Shown: in pieces, positions 51,092 through 61,074 of the stretch
Layout: each line of letters begins with the position of its first letter
Position numbering within the stretch: position 1 is the first letter of the stretch
Assembly (NCBI RefSeq): GCF_900018785.1
Contig: NZ_FCOY01000006.1
Span: 372,001-436,000 of the forward strand
Direction: 5' to 3'
Length of the DNA: 64,000 nucleotides
From: Xanthomonas massiliensis
GTDB lineage: Bacteria; Pseudomonadota; Gammaproteobacteria; Xanthomonadales; Xanthomonadaceae
The notes under the pieces: generated by a model
Seen by the model: the letters and a program-made list of their open reading frames with translations, nothing else
Databases searched by the model: none
What the model was told of the DNA's origin: nothing
Translations under genes and position numbers: made by a program

Positions 51092-51648
51092 TGCCCGGCC
51101 GGCCGGGAAGGGCCCGGCCGCAGGTCGCGACCGATACCGTCTCCCCGCGCGGCTACGGCGTGCGCGTCGGTCATCCGGTGTTCGTCCTGCTCTGCCTGGG
51201 CACGCTCGTGCTGTGGACGCTGGCGTCGGCCGGGCCGGTGCGCGGCAGTGCCGCGTGCGTGGCGGCCACGGTGACGATGGTGGTGGCGGCCTTCGCCCTG
51301 CTGTTCTCGCTGCGCCTGGAGGTCGGGGCCCTGGCGCTGCGCTACCGCTGCGGGCTGGCCTGGCACGCGATGGCCCATGCGCAGATGGAGCGGGCCTCCA
51401 TCGGCGTGCAGCGCTCCACGCGCTCGCCGCAGGGCGTGGCGTTGTTCTCGGTGCACGGCCGCGACGGCAGCCGCTTCGAGATCCCGCTTAAGATGTTCGC
51501 GATCGCGGCGGCGGCCACGCTGTTCGAGCGCCTGGAGCGCAACCGCGTGGCGCTGATCGTCGAGGACGCCTGGGCGGCGCGGCGCATGGCGCAGGCCATC
51601 GACGACGAACGGGCGCGGCGGCGCCGGCGCGGGGCGACGTTCGGCTGA
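51091..51648 (+). CDS. hypothetical membrane protein with PH-like domain
   Basis: 185 aa. Two membrane helices lie at about residues 28-48 ([20 protein letters not shown]) and 54-72. They are followed by a beta-rich part ([40 protein letters not shown]) that looks like a bacterial PH domain, and a basic tail. I do not recognise the family. Its ATG shares one base with the symporter stop (TGATG), so it is cotranscribed and perhaps coupled. A role in modulating the transporter is only a guess. Confidence 0.75.
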   Translation: MPGRPGRARPQVATDTVSPRGYGVRVGHPVFVLLCLGTLVLWTLASAGPVRGSAACVAATVTMVVAAFALLFSLRLEVGALALRYRCGLAWHAMAHAQMERASIGVQRSTRSPQGVALFSVHGRDGSRFEIPLKMFAIAAAATLFERLERNRVALIVEDAWAARRMAQAIDDERARRRRRGATFG

Positions 51649-51743
51649 ACGGCGCCCGTGCCGTGTCCGCCCCGGACGAGTGTGGGAAACTAGCGGACTC
51701 AGGCGCGTCCTGCGCCGTCCGCCGCCACTGCCCGCCGAGTCCC

Positions 51744-53747
51744 ATGTCCGCTCCCACCCGCCGCCAGCTCGCCAACGCCATCCGCTTCCTCGCCGCCGAT
51801 GCGGTGCAGGCCGCCAATTCCGGTCATCCCGGCATGCCCATGGGCATGGCCGACATCGCCGAAGTGCTGTGGAACGACTTCCTCAGCCACAATCCCAACG
51901 ACCCGCACTGGGCCAACCGCGACCGCTTCGTGCTCTCCAACGGCCACGGCTCGATGCTGCAGTACGCGCTGCTGCACCTGTCCGGCTATGCCCTGTCGCT
52001 GGACGACCTGAAGCACTTCCGCCAGTTGCACAGCAAGACGCCGGGCCATCCCGAGCGCCGCGACACGCCCGGGGTGGAGACCACCACCGGCCCGCTCGGC
52101 CAGGGCCTGGCCAACGCGGTCGGTTTCGCGCTGGCCGAGAAGTTGCTGGCGCGTCGCTACAACCGCCCCGAGTACGACGTGGTCAACCACCGCACCTGGG
52201 TGTTCCTGGGCGATGGCTGCCTGATGGAAGGCATCTCCCACGAGGCGGCCTCGCTGGCCGGCACCTGGGGCCTGGGCAAGCTGACCTGCTTCTGGGACGA
52301 CAACCACATCTCCATCGACGGCGACACCGCCGGCTGGTTCACCGACAACACCCCGGAGCGCTTCGAGGCCTACGGCTGGCAGGTGATCCGCGGGGTCGAC
52401 GGCCACGATGCCGAGGCGATCAAGGCCGCCATCGAGACGGCGATCGCCGAGGAGGACCGGCCGACGCTGGTGTGCTGCCGCACCACCATCGGCTTCGGTT
52501 CGCCGAACAAGGCGGGCAAGGAGTCCAGCCACGGTGCGCCGCTGGGTGCGGACGAGCTGGCCGCCACCCGCAAGGCCTTGGACTGGCCCTACGGCCCGTT
52601 CGAGATCCCGCAGGCCATCTACGACGGCTGGCGCGCCAACGGCGCCGGCACGCTGCGCCAGGCCGAATGGGAGCGCCTGTACGAGAAGTACGCGCACCAC
52701 TATCCGGAGCTGGCCGGCGAGCTTGCCCGCCGCCTGCGCGACGAACTGCCCGAGGACTTCGCCGACCGCGCCGACGCGGTCATCGCCCAGGTGCAGCTGG
52801 ACGGCCCGTCGATCGCCTCGCGCAAGGCCTCGCAGAACGCCATCGGCGCCTTCGCCCCGCTGCTGCCCGAGCTGATCGGCGGCTCGGCCGACCTGGCCCA
52901 TTCCAACCTCACCACCTGGAAGGGCGCCGAATCGGTCACCGGCGACGACGGCGCCGCCAACTACGTGCACTACGGCGTGCGCGAGTTCGGCATGAGCGCC
53001 ATCGCCAACGGCCTGGCGCTGCACGGCGGTTTCCTGCCGTTCGACGCCACCTTCCTGGTGTTCTCCGACTACGCCCGCAACGCGGTGCGCATGAGCGCGC
53101 TGATCCCGGCCCATGCGATCCACGTCTACACCCACGACTCGATCGGCCTGGGCGAGGACGGCCCGACCCACCAGCCGGTCGAGCACCTGGCCAGCCTGCG
53201 CTACATCCCCAACAACGACGTCTGGCGCCCGTGCGACGCGGTCGAATCGACGGTGGCGTGGAAGGCGGCGATCATGCGCGGCGAAGGTCCCAGCTGCCTG
53301 GTGTTCTCGCGCCAGACCCTGCCGCACCAGGCGCGCAGCGAAGGCCAGGTCAAGGCCATCGAGCGCGGCGGCTACGTGCTCGCCGAAGCCGAGGGCGGTG
53401 CGCCGCAGGTGATCCTGATCGCCACCGGCTCGGAAGTCGGCCTGGCGATGCAGGCACGGCAGACGCTGCAGGACGAAGGCATCGCCACGCGCGTGGTGTC
53501 GATGCCGTCCACCGACGTGTTCGACCGCCAGGACGCGGCCTACCGCGAATCGGTGCTGCCGGCGGCGGTGCGCAAGCGCGTGGCGGTGGAGGCGGGCGTG
53601 ACCGATTTCTGGCGCAAGTACGTGGGCCTGGACGGCGCGGTGGTCGGCATCGACACCTTCGGCGCTTCCGCTCCGGCCGAACAGCTGTTCGCCTATTTCG
53701 GCATCACCGCCGCGCACGTGGTGAAGGCGGCCAGGGAATTGAGCTGA
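51744..53747 (+). CDS. tkt: transketolase
   Basis: 667 aa. It transfers two-carbon ketol units in the pentose phosphate pathway using thiamine diphosphate. Blocks are [20 protein letters not shown], the ThDP/Mg site [18 protein letters not shown] with [23 protein letters not shown], and the transketolase motif [18 protein letters not shown]. The ATG at 51744 matches the family start. It is monocistronic with two terminators behind. Works with RpiA encoded at 10.5-11.1 kb. Confidence 0.97.
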   Translation: MSAPTRRQLANAIRFLAADAVQAANSGHPGMPMGMADIAEVLWNDFLSHNPNDPHWANRDRFVLSNGHGSMLQYALLHLSGYALSLDDLKHFRQLHSKTPGHPERRDTPGVETTTGPLGQGLANAVGFALAEKLLARRYNRPEYDVVNHRTWVFLGDGCLMEGISHEAASLAGTWGLGKLTCFWDDNHISIDGDTAGWFTDNTPERFEAYGWQVIRGVDGHDAEAIKAAIETAIAEEDRPTLVCCRTTIGFGSPNKAGKESSHGAPLGADELAATRKALDWPYGPFEIPQAIYDGWRANGAGTLRQAEWERLYEKYAHHYPELAGELARRLRDELPEDFADRADAVIAQVQLDGPSIASRKASQNAIGAFAPLLPELIGGSADLAHSNLTTWKGAESVTGDDGAANYVHYGVREFGMSAIANGLALHGGFLPFDATFLVFSDYARNAVRMSALIPAHAIHVYTHDSIGLGEDGPTHQPVEHLASLRYIPNNDVWRPCDAVESTVAWKAAIMRGEGPSCLVFSRQTLPHQARSEGQVKAIERGGYVLAEAEGGAPQVILIATGSEVGLAMQARQTLQDEGIATRVVSMPSTDVFDRQDAAYRESVLPAAVRKRVAVEAGVTDFWRKYVGLDGAVVGIDTFGASAPAEQLFAYFGITAAHVVKAARELS

Positions 53748-53759
53748 CAGTTCCGTAAT

Positions 53760-53788
53760 GATCCGGTGTCCAGCCGGATCGTTTTTCC
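53760..53788 (+). terminator. first terminator after tkt
   Basis: GATCCGG (53760-53766) and CCGGATC (53774-53780) with a seven-base loop, followed by GTTTTTCC. Confidence 0.85.
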
Positions 53789-53789
53789 G

Positions 53790-53828
53790 ATCGGCCACCC
53801 GTTGATCCGGGTGGCCGATTCTTTATAG
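53790..53828 (+). terminator. second tandem terminator after tkt
   Basis: ATCGGCCACCC (53790-53800) and GGGTGGCCGAT (53809-53819) form an 11-bp perfect stem with an eight-base loop, followed by TCTTTATAG. The TCGGCCACCC arm starts directly after the first terminator. Confidence 0.8.
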
Positions 53829-53971
53829 ATCCCGTGGATTCCTGCCACGTGCCCGACGGACATTCCGTCCGGGCATCCCACCCCCGACCAGGCCTCCGCC
53901 TACCCACGGATTTCAGGCCTACCCGTGTTCTCGCGTCATCGGTCCCCCTCGGGACGTAGTCTCAAATGCAC

Positions 53972-53995
53972 GCCATCCGGATTTTCCCGGATGGC
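53972..53995 (+). promoter_or_regulatory. inverted repeat upstream of the TonB receptor gene
   Basis: GCCATCCGG (53972-53980) and CCGGATGGC (53987-53995) flank ATTTTC, about 100 bp before the receptor ATG. It could be an operator or leader hairpin. The rest of 53829-54096 shows no gene. Confidence 0.4.
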
Positions 53996-54096
53996 TGGGT
54001 GATGCCGGGACAGGCATTTGGGATTGCATGGCAGTTGGCCGTGTCGCGCTCCGCAATGGAGCCGCGGGCCCGCCATATTTCGGGGACTCCAGACTC

Positions 54097-57000
54097 ATGA
54101 GCAAGCATTGCTGTGCTTCTAGTAGCACTCGTCTGATCGATCGAGGTGGTTTCTGTTCTCCCAAGGCCCTGTCGCTGGCCCTGGCCGGAATACTCCATTC
54201 GGTATGCGCTTATGCGGATACGAACACGGGGGCCGATCCGGCATCGGCCGGCCCCGGCCTGCAGACAGCCGATACGCAAACGCAAGCGCCGGCGACCGGC
54301 GAGGCGCACAAGGGCAGCGGTTCCGCCAAGCAGCTGGACACGGTGTCCGTCGTCGGTTCGCAGATCGCCGGAGGCGGCGCGCAGGCCGCGGTGCCGGTCA
54401 TCTCGCTGGACAGCGAACAGGTGGCGGCCACGGGAGCCACGGACGGCAACGAGTTGATCCGCAGCCTGCCGCAGATGGGCGACGTGACGTGGAACCCGAC
54501 CTGGCTCGGCGGCGGCAACAGCAACGCGGCGCGCGGCGACATCGGCTCGATCAGCCTGCGCAGCATCGGCGCCTCCAATACCCTGTTGCTGATCAACGGC
54601 CGTCGCAGCGTCATCCATCCCACCACCGCCACGGTGGACGGCGCCATCTCCACCACCACCTACAACTCCAATGCCATTCCGATGTTCGGCCTGGAGCGCA
54701 TGGACATGCTGCTCGACGGCGCCGCGGCCATCTACGGCTCGGACGCCATCGCGGGCGTGGTGAACATCGTCACCCGCCAGAACCTGCCGGACGGTGGCGG
54801 CGTGCAGTTCGAATACGGCACCGTGTCCGGCAGCCATCGCGAGGATTTCCAGCTCAACGGCTATTTCGGACACGATTTCGCCGAGGGCCGCGGCAACATC
54901 TCGGTGATGTATGGCCTCACCCACCGCACGGCGCAATACAACAGCGACCAGTGGTACACGGCCACATCCGGGCGTACCCGGCGGGCCGACGGATCCCTCG
55001 TCCCCGGAGGCACCGACAGCGGCCTGAGCACGACGACGCCCTACGGCCGCCTGGAGCGGTTCATCGACGGCACCAAGACGGGATCGGCCTACTACACCAT
55101 CGGCGCGGACGGCAGCGTCGTGACCGGCGCGACGCCCGCGGTGCTCGCCGATCCGAACGCCGTGCCGGGCGTGACCCTGTCGCCGGCCATCGACCGCGGC
55201 AGCTTCTTCAGCAACATGCGCTTCGACCTGACCGACAGCGTCCAGCTGTTCGGCGAACTCGCCTATTACCAGGCGCGATCCGAGTCGCGGATCGGGTATG
55301 CGACCACCAGCACGACCCAGCCGACCTACATCGATGCCTCGGTCGATACCGTGCCCGCCGGGCTGGCGGCGGGATCCGACGCCATCCGGATCTCCAATTA
55401 CCTCTTCGCCGATGCCGGCACCCGTCCGGTGCGCGTGGACAACTACCAGGCCCGGGCCCTGCTCGGCCTGCGCGGGTGGACGGACAACGGCTGGAACTGG
55501 GAATCGGCGCTGCTGTGGTCCAAGTCGCATGCCGACGACGACATGGTCGGCGTGGACGTGACCAAGTTCGTCGATGCGGTCAACAGCGGTGCCTACAATC
55601 CGTTCAACGGCGGCGGCACGAGCACCGGCGACACCACGCCCAGCGACGCGTCCAGTTTCATGGTGCACACCCACCGGCGCGACACGGCGGAACTGGCGCT
55701 GTGGGACTTCAAGATCAATCGGCCCGACCTGGTGTCCTGGTATGCCGGCGAGATCGGCATGGCCGCCGGCGTGGAATACCGCTACGAATCGCTCCGGGAC
55801 AACCGCGACCCGATCATCGACGGCACCTACACGTACACCGACTGGTATACCGGCACCGTGTACGACAGCAACTTCTTCGGCCACAGCTCCACCCCCGATT
55901 CCTACGGCAGCCGCAACGTGCAGTCGGCCTTCGTGGAACTGGCGGTACCGCTGGTATCCGACCAGCAGAACATCCCGCTGGTGAAGTCCCTGGACCTGCA
56001 GGTGGCCGGCCGCTACGACAACTACAACGACGTGGGCGATGTCGCCAAGCCCAAGTTCGCCCTGGCCTGGAAGATGTTCGACAGCCTGCTGCTGCGGGGT
56101 TCGGTATCCGAGGGGTTCAAGGCGCCGAACCTGGAACTGGTGAACTCCTCGGTGCTGTACCGGTTCAACAGCTACGACGACGCGGTGCGCTGCTCCGCGC
56201 TGGTGGCCAAGGGCGCCTATTCCAACTATCTCGCCTGCGATTCGGCCAACACGTTGCCCGGCACGGGCGTGAGCCAGACCTATTCCATCCGTTCGGTCCG
56301 CTCCGGCAACCAGAACCTCAAGCCCGAGTTGTCCAAGAACTATTCCTACGGCTTCGTGTTCGAGCCGACGTTCATCCCCGAGCGGTTCGGCAAGTTCACC
56401 TTCGGCATGGACTGGTGGCGGATCAAGATCGAGAACCCGATCGGGATGCTCAACGACCAGAACGCGCTGTACTACGACGCCTACCTACGGGTGGTGGAGG
56501 GCACGTCCAATCCGAACGTGGTGAGGTTCGCGCCGAGCCAGGCCGACATCGATCAGTTCGCCGGATCGGGCCTGGCGCCGGTAGGCGAGGTGGACTACGT
56601 CACCGCCACCTACACCAACATGAACCCGATCAATGCCAAGGGCATCGATTACAACCTCGGCTGGCGCCTGCAGAACACCCGGTGGGGCGACTTCTCGCTG
56701 ACCGTCAATGCCGCGCAGCTGAAGAGCTATTCGCAGGATCCCACCAACGAGGAGGCGGCGGTCCAGTCCGCGATCGATGCCGGGCTGCTGAATCTGATGA
56801 TCTCGGCGATCGGTGCCAAGAATCTCGTCGGGATGTACAGCAACAACGTCGGGGTCAAGCCGGAATGGCGGGCGACCGCCACCCTGGTGTGGAAGTACGA
56901 CGACTGGACGGTGCGGGTGCGCGACCAGTACATCGACAGCGTCGTGTATGGCCTGTACGCCGACGGCAGCGACTTCGTGGTGCCCTCGACCCAGCGGTGG

Positions 57001-57177
57001 AACCTGTCGGTCAAGCGCGATTTCTCCAAGGATTTCCTGAAGGGATTCTCGGTGGAGGTCGGCGCGCGCAACCTGTTCGACAAGGATCCGCCCCTCAACT
57101 CGAGCGGCGATTACCTGGCCAGCCTCTACGAGCCGTACGGGGCCTATTACTACGTCACGCTCCAGAAGACCTGGTGA
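54097..57177 (+). CDS. TonB-dependent receptor
   Basis: 1,026 aa from the ATG at 54097. A long-n-region signal ends near VCAYA (residue about 41). The TonB box region is QLDTVSVVGSQ, followed by the plug (AATGATDGNELIRSLPQMGD; SLRSIGASNTLLLINGRRSV; LDGAAAIYGSDAIAGVVNIV). A large 22-strand barrel ends GARNLFDKDPPLNSSG and a final Trp. Such long receptors with Leu/Asn-rich plugs are abundant in xanthomonads and take up peptides, glycans or siderophores. No sigma/anti-sigma pair adjoins it. It leads the cluster with the two GGT-like enzymes and the amidohydrolase, suggesting that it imports their substrate or product. Confidence 0.94.
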   Translation: MSKHCCASSSTRLIDRGGFCSPKALSLALAGILHSVCAYADTNTGADPASAGPGLQTADTQTQAPATGEAHKGSGSAKQLDTVSVVGSQIAGGGAQAAVPVISLDSEQVAATGATDGNELIRSLPQMGDVTWNPTWLGGGNSNAARGDIGSISLRSIGASNTLLLINGRRSVIHPTTATVDGAISTTTYNSNAIPMFGLERMDMLLDGAAAIYGSDAIAGVVNIVTRQNLPDGGGVQFEYGTVSGSHREDFQLNGYFGHDFAEGRGNISVMYGLTHRTAQYNSDQWYTATSGRTRRADGSLVPGGTDSGLSTTTPYGRLERFIDGTKTGSAYYTIGADGSVVTGATPAVLADPNAVPGVTLSPAIDRGSFFSNMRFDLTDSVQLFGELAYYQARSESRIGYATTSTTQPTYIDASVDTVPAGLAAGSDAIRISNYLFADAGTRPVRVDNYQARALLGLRGWTDNGWNWESALLWSKSHADDDMVGVDVTKFVDAVNSGAYNPFNGGGTSTGDTTPSDASSFMVHTHRRDTAELALWDFKINRPDLVSWYAGEIGMAAGVEYRYESLRDNRDPIIDGTYTYTDWYTGTVYDSNFFGHSSTPDSYGSRNVQSAFVELAVPLVSDQQNIPLVKSLDLQVAGRYDNYNDVGDVAKPKFALAWKMFDSLLLRGSVSEGFKAPNLELVNSSVLYRFNSYDDAVRCSALVAKGAYSNYLACDSANTLPGTGVSQTYSIRSVRSGNQNLKPELSKNYSYGFVFEPTFIPERFGKFTFGMDWWRIKIENPIGMLNDQNALYYDAYLRVVEGTSNPNVVRFAPSQADIDQFAGSGLAPVGEVDYVTATYTNMNPINAKGIDYNLGWRLQNTRWGDFSLTVNAAQLKSYSQDPTNEEAAVQSAIDAGLLNLMISAIGAKNLVGMYSNNVGVKPEWRATATLVWKYDDWTVRVRDQYIDSVVYGLYADGSDFVVPSTQRWNLSVKRDFSKDFLKGFSVEVGARNLFDKDPPLNSSGDYLASLYEPYGAYYYVTLQKTW

Positions 57178-57189
57178 TCGAAGGTGGGC

Positions 57190-57245
57190 GATGCCCGCCG
57201 GGTCCCCCCTCCGGTGCAGCCGGAGGGAGGCACGCGGCGGGCGTC
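57190..57245 (+). promoter_or_regulatory. long intercistronic hairpin between receptor and GGT-like gene
   Basis: Outer arms GATGCCCGCCG (57190-57200) and CGGCGGGCGTC (57235-57245) and inner arms CCCTCCGG/CCGGAGGG (57207-57214, 57220-57227, loop TGCAG) form one long stem. No T-run follows. It resembles REP-type or processing hairpins that protect the 3' end of an upstream message, here the receptor mRNA, from exonucleases. Confidence 0.6.
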
Positions 57246-57274
57246 CTGGGTGAACACGTCAGGAGTCAATCGGC

Positions 57275-59137
57275 ATGGGTATCGGGAAACTGAAAAAGGG
57301 GATGTTGCCGCTGCTGGCGATGTCGGCACTGGCGCTCGCCCCATTGGCCGGCGCGCAGCGGGCCGCTCCGCCGCCGCTGGATTTCCCCGAGCAGGTGCGG
57401 GCCGGCGCGGAGGACACGTCCGAAGCCACCATGTTCCCGCAGGTGCGCACCGTCCACGCGATGGTCGCCGGCGGCAACAATTTCGTGACCGAGGCCGGAC
57501 TGCGCATGCTGCGCGCCGGCGGCAACGCCGTGGATGCCGGCGTGGCGGCGACATTGGCGGCCGCGGTGACGGAGGAGGACCACTTCAGCATGGGCGGGGA
57601 AATGCCCGTGCTGATCAAGCTCAAGGGCCGGCCCACGACGGTGATTTCGGGCGTGGGCACGGCGCCGGCATTGGCGACCGTCGATTTCTATACCCATCGC
57701 CCGCTGCTGCCGTGGGAGCATGCCGACAGGAAGCCGCCGATCCCGTCGCAGGGCATCCTGGCCACGACCACGCCCGGCATGGTCGATGGCGTCCTGCTGG
57801 CCCTGCGCCAGTACGGCACCATGAGCTTCGCCGAGGTCGCCGCGCCTGCGATCGAGCTGGCGGGCGCGTTCCCGACCACCGAGATACTGGCTTCCACGCT
57901 CGCACGCGATGCCCCCATGCTGCGCCGCTGGCCGGCATCGGTGTCCTATTTCTTCCAGAAGGACGGGAACCTGCCGAAGGCGGGCGACATCTTCCGCCAG
58001 CCGCAGCTGGTCGCCACGCTTCGCGCCATGGCCGAGGCGGAAAGGACCGCGGGCGGGAGCCGGGAGAAGCGGATAGATGCCGTCCGCGACTACTTCTATC
58101 GCGGGCCGGTCGCCCGGAAGATCGGCGAGTTCTCCGAGCACAACGGCGGCCTGGTGCGCTATGAGGACATCGCCGCGTTCAAGGCGGAGGTCGACCGGCC
58201 GCGCGGCACCACCTTCCACGGCTACGAGATACTCAAGCCCGGGTTCTGGACCCAGGGCCCGGTCATGCTCGAAGCCCTCAACCTGCTGGAAGGCTACGAC
58301 CTGAAGGCGATGGGCCACAATTCGCCCCAGTACCTGCACACGCTGGCGGAAGCGGCGAAGCTGGCCTTCGCCGATCGTGACAAGTACTACGGCGATCCCC
58401 ACTTCGCGCGCATTCCCGAGGCCGAGTTGCTGTCCAAGCAGTACGCCGCCTCGCGTCGCGCGCTGATCGATCCGGACAAGGCCTCGCTGCGCTCGCAGCC
58501 GGGCGACATCCCGGGCTACGGAGGCCCCCTGCCGGGCGAGGACCTGGGGCATGTCGACGTCAAGGACACGACCTGCGTGGCGGTGGTGGATGCGGCGGGC
58601 AACGTGTTTTCGGCCACGCCGAGCGGGGCCTGGTCGCCGATGGTGATGGCCGGGGACACCGGCATCGCCTTCGGCAGCCGGCTTCAGTCCTTCGTGGTGC
58701 AGGCCGGCCATCCCAACGTGCTGGAGAAGGGCAAGCGGCCTCGCGTCACCCTGAGCCCGACCCTGATCCTCAAGGACGGAGAGCCGGTGTTCGCGGTCAC
58801 CACGCCGGGCGGGGACAACCAGGACCAGGCCATGCTGCAGGTGATCCTCAACATGATCGTGTTCGGGATGACGCCGCAACAGGCGGTGGAGGCGCCGCGC
58901 TTCCAGACCAACGCGCTGTATGCCTCCTTCGGCACCCACGACTACAAGGCGGGCGACATGAGCCTGGAGAACCGGATTCCCGAGGAGGTCGCCCGGGCCC
59001 TGCAGGCCAAGGGACACGTGGTGACCGTGCGCGGGCCGTGGAGCAATGCCTCGGCACCGGTGGTGATCAAGCTGGCGGGCGATCACCTGGAAGGGGGCGC
59101 GGATCCGCGAAGGGGGCGTTTCGTCGATGGATATTGA
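57275..59137 (+). CDS. gamma-glutamyltransferase-like Ntn hydrolase, exported (first copy)
   Basis: 620 aa with AGGAG upstream and a Sec signal ending near LAGAQ (residue about 28). The autocatalytic site is DTTCVAVVD, with Thr432 the expected nucleophile after self-cleavage (large subunit 29-431, small subunit 432-620). N-terminal MLRAGGNAVDAGVAATLAAA is typical of GGT. The motif that in true GGT reads DGRETAP is SGVGTAP here, so the Arg that binds the gamma-glutamyl carboxylate is Val. The NNxMDDF loop is replaced by FGSRLQSF. An acylase or amidase with a different substrate is therefore likely. It overlaps nothing but ends 10 bp before the next start. Confidence 0.9.
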   Translation: MGIGKLKKGMLPLLAMSALALAPLAGAQRAAPPPLDFPEQVRAGAEDTSEATMFPQVRTVHAMVAGGNNFVTEAGLRMLRAGGNAVDAGVAATLAAAVTEEDHFSMGGEMPVLIKLKGRPTTVISGVGTAPALATVDFYTHRPLLPWEHADRKPPIPSQGILATTTPGMVDGVLLALRQYGTMSFAEVAAPAIELAGAFPTTEILASTLARDAPMLRRWPASVSYFFQKDGNLPKAGDIFRQPQLVATLRAMAEAERTAGGSREKRIDAVRDYFYRGPVARKIGEFSEHNGGLVRYEDIAAFKAEVDRPRGTTFHGYEILKPGFWTQGPVMLEALNLLEGYDLKAMGHNSPQYLHTLAEAAKLAFADRDKYYGDPHFARIPEAELLSKQYAASRRALIDPDKASLRSQPGDIPGYGGPLPGEDLGHVDVKDTTCVAVVDAAGNVFSATPSGAWSPMVMAGDTGIAFGSRLQSFVVQAGHPNVLEKGKRPRVTLSPTLILKDGEPVFAVTTPGGDNQDQAMLQVILNMIVFGMTPQQAVEAPRFQTNALYASFGTHDYKAGDMSLENRIPEEVARALQAKGHVVTVRGPWSNASAPVVIKLAGDHLEGGADPRRGRFVDGY

Positions 59138-59147
59138 GGGCGCGCAC

Positions 59148-61019
59148 ATGTCGAATCGGCCGGCATCCCGGGCCGTGGCCCGCATCGGCAGGCGGGCCTG
59201 GACGGCCGCGATGCTGGTGTGCTCGTGCATCGCCCTGCTTCCCTGGGCGGGCCAGGCCCAGGACACCGGGGACTCGGCGTCCCATGCCGGGCTGTCCTCC
59301 TACCGGCCTCCGGTGCCCGGCATCCACGGCCTGGTGACCAGCGCCAACCCGCTGGCCTCGGCGGCGGGCGCCCGCGTGCTGGCCGAGGGCGGCAACGCGG
59401 CCGATGCCGCGGTCGCGGTCGCCGCCACGCTCAACGTGGTCGAGCCGCAAAGCTCGGGCATCGGCGGCAACGGCTACCTCGTCTACTTCGACAAGGACAA
59501 GGGCCAGGTCCTCTCGCTGGCGATGCACGCCGCCGCGCCGCTGGCCGTCAAGCCGGGGAGCATGGGGGCGGCGCAGCGCGACTACGGCATGCTGGCGTCG
59601 ATGCCGCCGGGGGTGATCGGCGGCCTGATCGACCTGCTGGACCGGCAGGGCACGATGAGCCTGGCACAGGTCATGGCGCCGGCCATCGACTACGCGCGCA
59701 ACGGCCATCCCGCCAACCGCTCCCTGGTGGCGAGCATCCAGCACCAGCGGGCCCAGATCGAACGGTTCCCGACGACGGCAGCGGTGTTCCTGCCCGGCGG
59801 CCGGGTCCCGGAGGTCGGCGAGGTGTTCCGGCAGCCCGCCTACGCGGCGACGCTGCAGAAACTGGTCGATGCCGAGCAGCAGGTGCTGGCGGCGGGCAGA
59901 TCGCGCCAGCAGGCGCTGAAGGCAGCCATGGACCGGTTCTACCGGGGCGACATCGCCGCGGAGATCGATGCCTTCTTCCGTCGCGAAGGCGGCCTGATCA
60001 CCCGGCAGGACCTGGCCGACTACCGTCCCCGCTGGAGCGCGCCGCTGCACACCACCTACCGGGGCTACGACGTCTACGCCAACGGCGACAGCACGCGTGG
60101 CGGTATCGAGGTGCTGATGCAGCTCAACCTGATCGAGGGCTTCGACCTGCGCGCGTCGGGATTCCAGAGCGCACGGACGCTGCACCTGATCGCCGAGAGC
60201 ATCAAGGTGGCCAAGGCCGACATCTACCGGTACGTCGGCGACCCGCGTTTCGTCGACGTTCCCTGGGACGGCCTGTTGTCCAAGGCGTACGCGGCGCAGC
60301 GGCGCGGCCTCATCTCGCCGGATCGTGCCATCGCCTATCCGCCGGCCGGCGATCCGCCGGACCGGTCCCGGGTCGCCATGGCCGTGCGGAACTCGCCGCG
60401 TCCGCTGCCGGAGGCCTACCCGGGCGATCCGGACACCACCAGCTTCTCGATCGTGGACGCGCACGGCAACACGGTGGTGTGCACGCCGACGGTGGGCGGC
60501 GGGTTCGGCGCTGGCGTGGTGGTCGGCGATACCGGCCTGCTGTTCAACAACGGCATGCGCCTGGGCTCCACCGCGCCCTACGCGGACAGCGTCAATGCGC
60601 TGGCGCCCGGCAAGGTGCCCCTGCTGAACAACTCGCCGATCATCGTCATGAAGGACGGGCGGCTGGTCCTGGCGATCGGCACGCCGGGCGGGGAGAGCAT
60701 CGGCCAGACCCAGTTCCAGGGGATCGTCAACGTGCTCGACTTCGGCCTGGACATCCAGCAGGCGATCGAGGCCCCGCGCCTGCGCGTGGATGCGGAACCC
60801 AGTTTCTACAAGCCCGGCGCGGCGATCGAAGTCGCGCTCGAATCGCGATTCCCGGCGGCTGCGGTCCAGGGCCTGAAGGACCGGGGACACGCGGTGAAGA
60901 TACTCGACGCCTTCACCCCGGGAGTGGGTGGCATGCAGGGCATCCTGGTGGATTCGGCGCACGGCACCTTGTCGGCGGGTGCCGATCCGCGGCGCGCGGG
61001 CTATGCCATCGGCTGGTGA
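59148..61019 (+). CDS. gamma-glutamyltransferase-like Ntn hydrolase, exported (second copy)
   Basis: 623 aa. The ATG at 59148 has GAGGG six bases upstream; an ATG at 59127 would overlap the previous gene. The signal peptide ends near WAGQAQ (residue about 38). Family blocks are VLAEGGNAADAAVAVAATLN and VEPQSSGIGGNGYLVYF; the self-processing site is DTTSFSIVD with Thr430 as nucleophile. The DGRETAP equivalent reads MHAAAP, so the Arg is His; the substrate-loop NNQMDDF is NNGMRLG. It is closer to GGT than the first copy but also seems altered in glutamyl recognition. Ten bases separate it from the first copy. Confidence 0.9.
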   Translation: MSNRPASRAVARIGRRAWTAAMLVCSCIALLPWAGQAQDTGDSASHAGLSSYRPPVPGIHGLVTSANPLASAAGARVLAEGGNAADAAVAVAATLNVVEPQSSGIGGNGYLVYFDKDKGQVLSLAMHAAAPLAVKPGSMGAAQRDYGMLASMPPGVIGGLIDLLDRQGTMSLAQVMAPAIDYARNGHPANRSLVASIQHQRAQIERFPTTAAVFLPGGRVPEVGEVFRQPAYAATLQKLVDAEQQVLAAGRSRQQALKAAMDRFYRGDIAAEIDAFFRREGGLITRQDLADYRPRWSAPLHTTYRGYDVYANGDSTRGGIEVLMQLNLIEGFDLRASGFQSARTLHLIAESIKVAKADIYRYVGDPRFVDVPWDGLLSKAYAAQRRGLISPDRAIAYPPAGDPPDRSRVAMAVRNSPRPLPEAYPGDPDTTSFSIVDAHGNTVVCTPTVGGGFGAGVVVGDTGLLFNNGMRLGSTAPYADSVNALAPGKVPLLNNSPIIVMKDGRLVLAIGTPGGESIGQTQFQGIVNVLDFGLDIQQAIEAPRLRVDAEPSFYKPGAAIEVALESRFPAAAVQGLKDRGHAVKILDAFTPGVGGMQGILVDSAHGTLSAGADPRRAGYAIGW

Positions 61020-61074
61020 CCTTCGCCGGCGGGAAACGTCATTGCGATCCGATTTTCCATGGAGAGAGAACAGG

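Noticed and set aside
57275-61019. Tandem copies as a recent duplication
   Set aside because: The two GGT-like proteins differ at most positions by eye, including the catalytic surroundings, so duplication must be old or the genes were recruited separately.
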